This document shows positions 57,538 through 64,000 of a stretch of DNA of 64,000 bases, piece after piece. Within the stretch, counting starts at the first letter, position 1. Every line of letters starts with the position of its first letter. The notes beneath the pieces were generated by a model that was given only the letters and a program-made list of their open reading frames with translations, did not search any database and was not told the origin of the DNA. The position numbers and the translations under genes are program-made. The stretch is from Clostridia bacterium (GTDB lineage Bacteria; Bacillota; Clostridia; Oscillospirales; Acutalibacteraceae): the NCBI GenBank assembly GCA_017435385.1, contig JAFSFB010000009.1:62001-126000 (forward strand), written 5' to 3'.

Positions 57538-57843
57538 TTGAAGACAGGATTAAAGAAATATCAAAAGACAACTGAGATATTTTTTGATGAAGCAAGTCCG
57601 ATTATCACTGTATCAACCTACAACACGGATTTGAAAAATCGTTTGTCGGCTTATTCGGAAAAACATCCGGACTTGTGTAAGCTGGTTGACGATTCCGAAG
57701 ACGGAAGACTGATGTTTGAGATTGAGAAGGGAAGATTTTGTTTCAGACTCACAGAGCCGTACCGTAAAGAGCGACGCTCTGCTGCAAGTGAGTTTGCGAA
57801 GAAACAAAAACATAAGTTGCGAAACCGCAACAGTAAAAATTAA
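57538..57843 (+). CDS. Small conserved-looking protein upstream of the parB-like gene
   Basis: 101 aa, basic C-terminus (KEQRRSAASEFAKK-type, KQKHKLRNRNSKN). The sequence KTGLKKYQKTTEIFFDEASPIITVSTYNTDLKNRL reads as an alpha/beta protein without a family I can name. TTG 57538 has AAAGGAGG 8 bases upstream, so it is the preferred start. It lies between the structured leader RNA and the repeat/parB region, in the same strand as the transposon genes. Unknown function. Confidence 0.65.
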   Translation: MKTGLKKYQKTTEIFFDEASPIITVSTYNTDLKNRLSAYSEKHPDLCKLVDDSEDGRLMFEIEKGRFCFRLTEPYRKERRSAASEFAKKQKHKLRNRNSKN

Positions 57844-57852
57844 ATGGCATCT

Positions 57853-58010
57853 GTCTTAACGAGCAATGGATTTGTATATTCAAATCCGCTTGCCAAGACT
57901 TTTTGAAGCCGTGTCATCAGTCTTAGCAAGCACTGAATTTGTAGCCACAAAAAGGCTTGTTTTGACTTGAGTCTCAACAAGCACTGAATCCGTACGGACA
58001 AATTCGCTTG
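57853..58010. repeat. Three 40-base imperfect direct repeats (R1-R3)
   Basis: R1 57853-57892, R2 57920-57959 and R3 57971-58010 share GTCTTAACGAGCAATG-type starts, a GAATTTG/GGATTTG core and a CGCTTG/GGCTTG end, each exactly 40 bases. R1 contains a perfect GGATTTG-TATATT-CAAATCC hairpin. They lie 61 bases upstream of the parB-like gene. An inverted copy is at 38807-38842. Confidence 0.75.
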
Positions 58011-58070
58011 TCAGGGAGAATTCCCTGAAACCCTTGAAGAAATAATTAAACAAAGAAAGGAATTATATTT

Positions 58071-58964
58071 ATGAAAATGTTTGAAACCAAAGTAACAATG
58101 GACAATGTAAAACTTAAATTGATTAAACCAATGACCAACTCTCCGTTCACCGTTAAGGATGATGAAGATATGCAGAAGCTTCGTGAGAGTATCAGTCAAT
58201 TTGGTTTACTCAGCCCGATTGTCATAAGACAACTGCCCGACACAAACGAGTATGAGATTGTCTGCGGCAACCGTCGTCTGCAAATTCTCAACGAGCTCGG
58301 TTATGAAACTGTACCCGTTATCATCAACAACTTATCCGATGATGAAGCCCTGGTTGCGATGATTGACTCTAATCTTTGCCACCGTGAACATATCCTGCCG
58401 AGCGAAAAAGGCATCGCTTACAAATTGAAACTCGATGCGATGAAACGACAAGGTTACCGCACTGATTTGGATGAGCCAACTTCTGCAACAGTGTTGCAGA
58501 AGTTAAAGGGTGAAACATCAATTCAAAAGTTATCCGAGCAAAGCGGTGACAGTCGAGAAACAATCCGCCACTATATCCGTCTGACATATCTTATCTCTGA
58601 ACTACTTAATCTCGTTGATGAAAACAGAATTGCAATGCGACCTGCGGTTGAACTTTCGTATCTGACAACTGAAGAACAGCAGATGGTTTATGCGATGTAT
58701 GACAGCGATGAGGTAACGCCTTCGTACTCGCAGGCAAAGCGTATGCGTAAACTTTCAGAAGAAGGAGAACTAAACCAGGATAAGCTGTTTGAAATTTTAT
58801 CAGTGCCCAAGCCCAATCAAAAGCCGATGTTGAAATTATCTGTTGAACGATTGCGAAGTATCGCACCAAAGGTTAATGAAGCAGAACTTGAAAACTTTGT
58901 TATCAAGGCTTGCGATTATTATTACAGACATCTTATGAAAGTGAGAGGCAGGGATTCAAGATGA
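58071..58964 (+). CDS. ParB/Spo0J-like partition protein
   Basis: 297 aa. ParB N-terminal domain: KLIKPMTNSPFTV, LLSPIVIRQLPDTNEYEIVCGNRRLQILNELGYETVPVII (the GNRR nucleotide/DNA loop), then the HTH IQKLSEQSGDSRETIRHYIRL near residue 160, and a long helical C-terminus. Length suits small ParB proteins of conjugative or transposon elements. RBS GAAAGGA 8 bases upstream of ATG 58071. Located beside 40-base repeats and tnpW/recombinase, so it likely acts in maintenance or regulation of the element. Confidence 0.88.
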   Translation: MKMFETKVTMDNVKLKLIKPMTNSPFTVKDDEDMQKLRESISQFGLLSPIVIRQLPDTNEYEIVCGNRRLQILNELGYETVPVIINNLSDDEALVAMIDSNLCHREHILPSEKGIAYKLKLDAMKRQGYRTDLDEPTSATVLQKLKGETSIQKLSEQSGDSRETIRHYIRLTYLISELLNLVDENRIAMRPAVELSYLTTEEQQMVYAMYDSDEVTPSYSQAKRMRKLSEEGELNQDKLFEILSVPKPNQKPMLKLSVERLRSIAPKVNEAELENFVIKACDYYYRHLMKVRGRDSR

Positions 58965-59239
58965 GAAACTTTTGGGAAAAATTAAAATTACGATTTGTTG
59001 AAACGATAAGTAACACCTGTGCTGAATTAAAACTCAACAAAGATGATGACGCAAATGAATATGTCATCAACGGTGTCCGGTATATTGTTTCAACCCGTTT
59101 CAGCAAAACAGAAAACAAAACTATGAAAGAAAAATTATCAGAATTTATCGGTAGCGATTTCGCACATTTGACAACCACCGAAGATGAAAATACAATACAA
59201 GCGGAATATGTATGTTCGACTGCCGGAAAGGAGGACTAA
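58961..59239 (+). CDS. Transposon protein, TnpW-like
   Basis: 92 aa. Contains the TnpW-type stretch NEYVINGVRYIVSTRFSKTENKTMKEKLSEFI near residues 26-60. Family members are small accessory proteins of Tn4451-like elements. ATG 58961 overlaps the parB-like stop (ATGA) and the stop overlaps the recombinase start, so the three genes form a tight operon. The first 20 residues (NFWEKLKLRFVETISN) are not typical of the shorter TnpW, so naming is moderate. Confidence 0.7.
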   Translation: MRNFWEKLKLRFVETISNTCAELKLNKDDDANEYVINGVRYIVSTRFSKTENKTMKEKLSEFIGSDFAHLTTTEDENTIQAEYVCSTAGKED

Positions 59240-60948
59240 TGCAGTCAAACAATGTAGGAATTACTGCTCTCTATTGTCGTCTTTCCAGAGATGACGGCAA
59301 CAAAGAAAATGAGAGTAACTCCATCGAGAATCAAAAAATCATGTTGGCGAGGTACGCTCAGGAAAAGGGCTTTGAGAACACACGGTTCTATGTTGATGAC
59401 GGTTTTACAGGAACAAACTTCAACCGACCTGACTTCAAACGAATGATGGGGGATGTAGAAGCGGGATATATCTCAACCATTATTGTTAAGGATATGTCCA
59501 GATTCGGAAGAAACTATGTTGAGGTTGGTCTTTACACAGAATCATACTTCCCCGAAAACAATATCCGCTTCATCGCCATTACAGATTTGGTTGACAGTGC
59601 TGACGGTGAAAATGAAATCATCCCGTTCAAAAATGTTATGAACGAGATGTATGCAAGAGATATTTCAAAGAAGGTACGCTCAGCAAAAAGAATCAGAGGT
59701 AATATGGGTGAGCCGTTATCTCAACCGCCTTACGGATATATGAAAAGCCCTGAAAATCCTAAAAGATGGATAATAGAACCGGGTGCTGCAGCAGTTGTCA
59801 GAGAAATATTCAGGCTTTATCTTGAGGGCTACGGTCAGGACAAAATTGCGAGAACATTGCAGGACAGAGAAATCAAAAACTGTACCGCATATTGGAAAGA
59901 CAGAGGTATCGGCAGAGGCGGTAAAAAGGTACAGCCCAATCCGTACAAATGGAAAAGCTCAACTATCGGTCAGATTTTATCCCGCCAAGAATACTGCGGA
60001 GATGTTATCAATTTCAAAACATACTCAAAATCTTTCAAGAACAAAACAAGACACCTGAATCCTGAAGAAAATTGGAAGATTTTCAAAGATGTTCACGAAC
60101 CGATAATTGACCGTGAGACCTTTGAGAGGGTACAGCAGCTTGTCAAGAAATGCAAACGACGAGACCCTAAACCTGAGAACGGTGGCAAGAACATATTTTG
60201 CGATTTTCTGCGGTGTGCCGATTGCGGTAAAAAACTATGGTTTCATGTGAATACACGAAACAAGGATATCCACTATTTCAGCTGTTCCAACTATTACAAG
60301 GATTACAGAGGCAGTTGCAGAAGCAGGCATTATGTCAGAGCAGATTCGATTGAGCAAATTGTAATGCTTGAACTTAAAAAGATGGTATCGTATCTGAAAT
60401 ATGACGAAGAAGCCTTTGCGGAAATACTGTCACAGAAAACCAACAAGGATATACTTACGGAACAAAAGTATTTGCAGAGTGAACTGCAGAGATGTCTGTC
60501 AAGGCAGGAAAAGGTAGCAAGTCTGTATGAAAAGCTCTATGAGGATAACGCAAGCGGCAAAGTAACAGATGAATGGTTTATGCATATGTCACGCAAATAT
60601 GAGGTTGAGAGAGCAGAACTGAAAGTCAGAATTTCCAAACTGCGTGATGATATTCTTCTCCTAAAAAACAAAGAGCAGGACAAAGAAACCTTTGTTTCAG
60701 CAATACGAAAGTTTATGCGGATGGAAACAATAACTGCGCCGCTACTTCACGAACTCATAGACCATATTGATGTTTATGAAACAGAAGGAACGGGAAAAAA
60801 CAAAACGCAGAGAATAGTAATTTACTACCGATTTGTGGGTTATATTGAATTGCCCATACAGGAAGAAGAACTGTTTAGTAATGATACCCGTCAGGGAGTA
60901 GCGGTGACTTATATACCAAAGGCATTACCTGAAAGCATAACAGCATAA
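59239..60948 (+). CDS. Large serine recombinase (TnpX-like)
   Basis: 569 aa. Catalyses excision/integration of the element. Resolvase domain with YCRLSRDDGNKENESNSIENQ (catalytic Ser in RLSRDD), FYVDDGFTGTNFNRPDF, IIVKDMSRFGRNYVEVG; recombinase domain to about residue 290; zinc-ribbon CADCGKK...CSNY; coiled-coil region KVASLYEKLYEDNAS near 420-490; C-terminal DUF4368 (IRKFMRMETITAPLLHELIDHIDVYE). RBS AAGGAGG at 59228-59234 gives ATG 59239, overlapping the tnpW stop. This is the last gene of the island before the host tRNA operon. Confidence 0.95.
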   Translation: MQSNNVGITALYCRLSRDDGNKENESNSIENQKIMLARYAQEKGFENTRFYVDDGFTGTNFNRPDFKRMMGDVEAGYISTIIVKDMSRFGRNYVEVGLYTESYFPENNIRFIAITDLVDSADGENEIIPFKNVMNEMYARDISKKVRSAKRIRGNMGEPLSQPPYGYMKSPENPKRWIIEPGAAAVVREIFRLYLEGYGQDKIARTLQDREIKNCTAYWKDRGIGRGGKKVQPNPYKWKSSTIGQILSRQEYCGDVINFKTYSKSFKNKTRHLNPEENWKIFKDVHEPIIDRETFERVQQLVKKCKRRDPKPENGGKNIFCDFLRCADCGKKLWFHVNTRNKDIHYFSCSNYYKDYRGSCRSRHYVRADSIEQIVMLELKKMVSYLKYDEEAFAEILSQKTNKDILTEQKYLQSELQRCLSRQEKVASLYEKLYEDNASGKVTDEWFMHMSRKYEVERAELKVRISKLRDDILLLKNKEQDKETFVSAIRKFMRMETITAPLLHELIDHIDVYETEGTGKNKTQRIVIYYRFVGYIELPIQEEELFSNDTRQGVAVTYIPKALPESITA

Positions 60949-60958
60949 AACACAAAAA

Positions 60959-60986
60959 GGTCGCAGACCGTAAAAAGTCTGCGACC
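60959..60986 (-). terminator. Second terminator of the tRNA operon
   Basis: 10-bp stem GGTCGCAGAC / GTCTGCGACC with a T-run TTTTTG on the minus side. It stops transcription entering from the tRNA operon; there is no T-run for the recombinase direction. Confidence 0.65.
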
Positions 60987-61010
60987 AATAAAAAATATGA
61001 TTTTCAGCAA

Positions 61011-61051
61011 AGAAAAAGAGTGTTCACAACTTGAATCCGTTATGAACACTC
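61011..61051 (-). terminator. Terminator directly after tRNA-Gln
   Basis: Minus-strand stem GAGTGTTCA / TGAACACTC followed by TTTTTC. Five bases after the CCA end of tRNA-Gln. Confidence 0.8.
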
Positions 61052-61055
61052 GAAA

Positions 61056-61130
61056 TGGCTGGGACGGCTGGATTCGAACCAGCGAATGACAGAGTCAAAG
61101 TCTGTTGTCTTACCGCTTGACGACGCCCCA
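61056..61130 (-). tRNA. tRNA-Gln (anticodon TTG)
   Basis: Cloverleaf on the minus strand: acceptor TGGGGCG pairs with CGTCCCA (G-T pair), loop CTTTGAC gives anticodon TTG, T-loop TTCGAAT, encoded CCA. Fourth and last of the tRNA operon. Confidence 0.93.
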
Positions 61131-61189
61131 AAATATTGAATTGATATTAAAATACGCAAAGCCGAAAAGCTTTGCGTAGAACTTTTAAA

Positions 61190-61267
61190 TGGGGTGGTTG
61201 ATGGGAGTCGAACCCACGACCTCCAGGGCCACAACCTGGCACTCTAACCAACTGAGCTACAACCACC
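61190..61267 (-). tRNA. tRNA-His (anticodon GTG)
   Basis: Acceptor GTGGTTG / CAACCAC with the extra G(-1) opposite C73, anticodon loop GGTTGTGGC giving GTG, T-loop TTCGACT, encoded CCA. Confidence 0.93.
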
Positions 61268-61300
61268 ATATTTTCGGCTGCAGATTTCTCTGCAGCCTTT

Positions 61301-61377
<77 letters not shown>

Positions 61378-61388
61378 ATTCAAAAAAA

Positions 61389-61462
61389 TGGAGCGGGTGA
61401 TGGGAATCGAACCCACACAACCAGCTTGGAAGGCTGGGATTCTACCATTGAACTACACCCGC
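61389..61462 (-). tRNA. tRNA-Gly (anticodon TCC)
   Basis: Acceptor GCGGGTG / CACCCGC, anticodon loop CCTTCCAAG giving TCC, T-loop TTCGATT, encoded CCA. First tRNA transcribed. Confidence 0.93.
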
Positions 61463-61480
61463 ATATTCGGAACGAATGAT

Positions 61481-61509
61481 ATTTTATCATAACTGCTTTG
61501 AATTGTCAA
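61481..61509 (-). promoter_or_regulatory. Promoter of the minus-strand tRNA operon
   Basis: On the minus strand TTGACA, exact 17-base spacer, TAAAAT, ending 18 bases before tRNA-Gly. Confidence 0.85.
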
Positions 61510-61560
61510 TAGAAATATCGGCTTTTTTTCTGTGCATTTTTACAAAGATATTTTAAGGTA

Positions 61561-61590
61561 AAGCGGCGGAATGTGTTTATCCCGCCGCTT
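61561..61590 (-). terminator. Terminator after the alpha/beta hydrolase gene
   Basis: 9-bp stem AAGCGGCGG / CCGCCGCTT, with a short T-rich tail TACCTTAAAA on the minus side. Confidence 0.65.
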
Positions 61591-61594
61591 TTGA

Positions 61595-62551
61595 TCAACC
61601 AATGTATTTATCAATAAACGAATTGATTCTCGCTTCGTATTCCTTGCTCTGAACGGGATAGCTTTCCGCATGAGCCGCATCGGGAGCGATATAAAGCTCC
61701 TTATGCTCGCTGCCGCAGAAGGCATAGAGCTGACTGCCCATACAAGTCGGAACAAAATCGTCTTTCGCTCCGTGAATGAAAAGCATGGGTAGCTTCGCTC
61801 TGCTGACGGCATCTTTTGTATCGGTATCCCTGAAATCAAAGCCGGAAATGCGTTTGTTGAAGAAATTGGCGGCATAAAGAACCGGAAAAACAGGAGCATG
61901 CATGCTCTTGAAATTATGCGAAAACTGATTCCACGCCGAGGTATAGCCGCAGTCGGCAACGGTAAATTTCACATTTTCGGGAAGAGCTTCGTTCCCGCTC
62001 ATGAGCATAACGGTTGCACTTCCCATCGAAACGCCGTGAAGGATTATCTGTATATGTTCGTCGAAGGTTTTCTTCATGAAATCAAGCCAGAGCAATCCGT
62101 CACGGGATTCATGATATCCGAAGCCGATATATGTTCCCTCGCTTTCACCCGCCGCCTGATGGTCGATCATAAAAACATTATAGCCTTTGTCGTGGTAAAA
62201 TTTTGCCATAACATTGAATTCGCCTCTGCCGTGATTTCTGTAGCCGTGGCTTGCAAAAACATAAACATCCGAGGGGTCATCGGCTCTGAGAAGGTGAGCC
62301 CTCAGCTTCAGACCTCTTGAATTGACGATTTCAAAGCTCTCGAATGTCTGCTGTTCAAACCATATCGCTCTTTCATCATGAGCGGCGTCAAAGGCAGGTG
62401 CGGTTTCATCCTTTTTGTTGATTATCGAACTCAGCTTTTCGGGAAGAGTTGCGTTTCTGTGCATTATCTCACGGAACACGGTATAGCCTGCACCGCCGAT
62501 AAAGCCCGTAACGGCGGCAGTTGCGGCGATAATTCTTCCTGTTTTTTTCAT
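61595..62551 (-). CDS. Alpha/beta hydrolase, membrane-anchored or exported
   Basis: 318 aa. One N-terminal hydrophobic segment (IIAATAAVTGFIGGAGYTVF) that anchors or exports it. Then the hydrolase fold: VFASHGYRNHGRGEFN (oxyanion loop), HGVSMGSATVMLM (nucleophile Ser in GxSxG), IHGAKDDFVP (acid Asp) and DAAHAESYP (His). Resembles the BAAT/serine aminopeptidase-type hydrolases; substrate unknown. RBS GAGGGAT. Monocistronic. Confidence 0.88.
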   Translation of the reverse strand: MKKTGRIIAATAAVTGFIGGAGYTVFREIMHRNATLPEKLSSIINKKDETAPAFDAAHDERAIWFEQQTFESFEIVNSRGLKLRAHLLRADDPSDVYVFASHGYRNHGRGEFNVMAKFYHDKGYNVFMIDHQAAGESEGTYIGFGYHESRDGLLWLDFMKKTFDEHIQIILHGVSMGSATVMLMSGNEALPENVKFTVADCGYTSAWNQFSHNFKSMHAPVFPVLYAANFFNKRISGFDFRDTDTKDAVSRAKLPMLFIHGAKDDFVPTCMGSQLYAFCGSEHKELYIAPDAAHAESYPVQSKEYEARINSFIDKYIG

Positions 62552-62731
62552 TCCGACATCCCTCTCTGTTTTGTATATTACATATTAAATTTATCACGGT
62601 TCGACATTGCTGTCAAGAAACCGTCTGTTTTGCGGTGAATTTTGGAGAAAAACAATTATTTTTCAAAAAAGTCTTGCTTTTTCGGCAAATACAAGTGATA
62701 ATAATAAAAAATAAATGAAAGGATGATATTT

Positions 62732-63445
62732 TTGGAAGCTATACTTAACTTTGATCTCTCGATTTTTACATTTTTCCAGACATATCTCATGAATCCCGTT
62801 CTGGCATTCATCATGAAGGTTATAACAACTCTCGGCGATGACGGAATATTTTTCATCATTCTCGGTCTTGTTATGATTTTCTTCAAGAAAACACGCAAGG
62901 CGGGCGTTGTTGTTCTCGGTTCTCTGCTTGTTATGACTCTTCTCAATAACGAGCTGCTCAAGCCCATCATTGAACGCCCCCGCCCCTATAACCTCACAAG
63001 ACTTCCCGAGGCTGCCGCAGAAGCCGCCGCTGCAGGTAAGGACTTCGACTGGGTCGGTCTTTTCGGAAAGATCGACTGGACAATCGACAGATTCCCCGGA
63101 CTTGCCGAAAAATGGAATGCAGGCTATGCCTTCCCCGAGGTTGTTGAAAGAATGAAGCCCACATCGCTCTCATTCCCCTCAGGTCATACCTCATCGGCAT
63201 TCACATTCGCCATGGCTCTCACAATGGTTCTCAAGAAGAAGGGTCCCGCAATCGCATCGTTTATCTTTGCGTTCCTTATGGGTATTTCGAGAATCTATGT
63301 CGGCGTTCACTATCCGACAGACGTTATCATGGGCGCATTTGTCGGCATTCTCTATGCCGTTATCGGTTACGCTATCTTCTCAAAGCTTTACGATGTTGTT
63401 TATCCCAAAATCGAAAAAGCAATCGCAAAGAAAAAGGCAAAGTAA
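62732..63445 (+). CDS. PAP2-family membrane phosphatase
   Basis: 237 aa, about five membrane spans. All three PAP2 signatures: LLKPIIERPRPYNL (KxxxxxxRP), SFPSGHTSSAF (PSGH) and GISRIYVGVHYPTDVIMG (SRxxxxxHxxxD). Dephosphorylates lipid phosphates, such as undecaprenyl pyrophosphate or phosphatidic acid. TTG 62732 is preferred as start: GAAAGGA ends 9 bases before it, while the ATG at 62723 directly abuts that ribosome site. Ends in a basic tail (KIEKAIAKKKAK). Confidence 0.92.
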   Translation: MEAILNFDLSIFTFFQTYLMNPVLAFIMKVITTLGDDGIFFIILGLVMIFFKKTRKAGVVVLGSLLVMTLLNNELLKPIIERPRPYNLTRLPEAAAEAAAAGKDFDWVGLFGKIDWTIDRFPGLAEKWNAGYAFPEVVERMKPTSLSFPSGHTSSAFTFAMALTMVLKKKGPAIASFIFAFLMGISRIYVGVHYPTDVIMGAFVGILYAVIGYAIFSKLYDVVYPKIEKAIAKKKAK

Positions 63446-63458
63446 AACAAGCTTATCG

Positions 63459-63489
63459 CAGGCTGCATTTTGCAGCCTGTTTTTCTTTT
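63459..63489 (+). terminator. Terminator of the PAP2 gene
   Basis: 9-bp stem CAGGCTGCA / TGCAGCCTG with a TTT loop and TTTTTCTTTT. Confidence 0.88.
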
Positions 63490-63541
63490 AGAATAATAAG
63501 GAAAGAAAAATAAAAATCTGCAAAATTTTTTAAAAAATGAC

Positions 63542-63570
63542 TTGACAAGGCATTCTTTTTATGATATATT
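63542..63570 (+). promoter_or_regulatory. Promoter of tRNA-Thr/tRNA-Tyr
   Basis: TTGACA, 17-base spacer, TATATT, 16 bases before tRNA-Thr. Confidence 0.8.
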
Positions 63571-63585
63571 AATCGAGCGTTCCAC

Positions 63586-63661
63586 GCTGGTGTAGCTCAG
63601 TTGGTAGAGCAGCTGATTTGTAATCAGCAGGTCGGGGGTTCGAGTCCGTCCACCAGCTCCA
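63586..63661 (+). tRNA. tRNA-Thr (anticodon TGT)
   Basis: Acceptor GCTGGTG / CACCAGC, anticodon loop ATTTGTAAT giving TGT, T-loop TTCGAGT, encoded CCA. Confidence 0.94.
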
Positions 63662-63689
63662 GACCTGATTTTCAGGCAATTTAATAATC

Positions 63690-63774
<85 letters not shown>

Positions 63775-63782
63775 CATTGGAG

Positions 63783-63830
63783 AAATCCGAACTTAATGCC
63801 AATCGGCAATGGGTTCGGATTTTTTGTTTT
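63783..63830 (+). terminator. Terminator of the Thr-Tyr tRNA operon
   Basis: Stem AAATCCGAAC / GTTCGGATTT around a loop that itself contains GCCAATCGGC, followed by TTTGTTTTT. Confidence 0.85.
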
Positions 63831-63861
63831 TATTCGGGATATTTCATTTTGAGGTTGTAAC

Positions 63862-63893
63862 AAAAAAGCAGGCGGGACTTCCGTCTCGCCTGC
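63862..63893 (-). terminator. Terminator of the gene running off the right edge
   Basis: Minus-strand stem GCAGGCG-AGAC / GTCC-CGCCTGC with a GGAA loop, followed by TTTTTTG. Confidence 0.8.
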
Positions 63894-63922
63894 AGCTGTC
63901 TTACTCATTCTTCAGCAGTCTG

Positions 63923-64000
63923 TTAATATTCCCTGAGTTCCCGCTGTCCTTCCTCGCTTTCAAAATATTCCTGCATTATAGGAAGTAAGCATCTTGCAAT
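63923..64000 (-). CDS. 3' end of an unidentified gene (partial)
   Basis: The minus strand is open from the window edge for 25 codons (CLLPIMQEYFESEEGQRELR near the end) to a TAA, 30 bases before a minus-strand terminator. The frame and terminator together support a real gene. The end is too short to identify. Confidence 0.55.
   Translation of the reverse strand: MARCLLPIMQEYFESEEGQRELREY

Noticed and set aside
57853-58010. Possible CRISPR array
   Set aside because: Three 40-base repeats are separated by only 11-27 bases, are too diverged from each other and have no cas genes nearby; they fit parS/iteron-type repeats better.

Overview
The window looks like the chromosome of a low-GC Gram-positive anaerobe, most likely a gut Clostridia member of the Oscillospirales/Ruminococcaceae type. 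This is inferred from an electron-bifurcating type [FeFe] hydrogenase operon, AGGAGG ribosome sites, TTGACA/TATAAT promoters with 17-base spacers, host-glycan degrading enzymes, and TnpV/TnpW/large serine recombinase functions typical of Firmicutes transposons. No database search was possible, so names rest on motifs, length and context.

Region 1 (1-5.4 kb) is energy metabolism: an hndB-hndC-hydA hydrogenase operon facing an iron-containing alcohol dehydrogenase, separated by back-to-back terminators. Region 2 (5.5-25.6 kb) is the most unusual host locus. It holds six divergent paralogues of one cobalamin-binding-type radical SAM enzyme (about 640 aa each), two on the plus strand and four in a minus-strand operon. 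That operon starts with two multi-pass membrane proteins, then heptose-type nucleotide-sugar enzymes (a GHMP heptose-phosphate kinase, a cupin, and a nucleotidyltransferase fused to a GmhB-like phosphatase), then the four radical SAM genes, and ends with a GT2 glycosyltransferase. A separate NAD-dependent sugar epimerase/dehydratase gene and a LysR regulator lie beside it. I propose a surface-glycan (modified heptose) assembly and radical-modification pathway that I do not recognise as described.

Region 3 (25.7-35 kb) is glycan foraging: nanE (apparently on a leaderless mRNA), a ROK sugar kinase, a lipoprotein, a TIM-barrel-like hydrolase with a DUF1349 protein, a secreted GH28-like beta-helix protein and a secreted GH98-like protein. 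This suggests use of sialylated or mucin-type host glycans.

Region 4 (about 35.1-61.0 kb) is a more AT-rich accessory island. Its left part carries a type II Thoeris-like antiphage cassette (TM-macro ThsA, TIR ThsB) with a third gene encoding a RES-domain-like protein. Then come tnpV, an attenuator-like leader peptide with terminator, and 17 co-directional small genes including seven GNAT acetyltransferases (one close to aminoglycoside AAC(6')-I enzymes), two methyltransferases, a putative metalloprotease, a sugar isomerase, a DUF2971 protein and a kinase. A 1247-aa protein follows with an N-terminal phosphoribosyltransferase-like domain and a C-terminal TIR-like domain, a candidate single-gene defence system. 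After it come LytTR, YqeK-like and AraC genes, a candidate structured RNA, 40-base repeats, and a parB-like/tnpW-like/serine recombinase module that ends just before the tRNA genes.

Region 5 (61.0-64 kb) is core again: a minus-strand tRNA operon (Gly, Arg, His, Gln in transcription order), an alpha/beta hydrolase, a PAP2 phosphatase, tRNA-Thr and tRNA-Tyr, and the 3' end of a further minus-strand gene.
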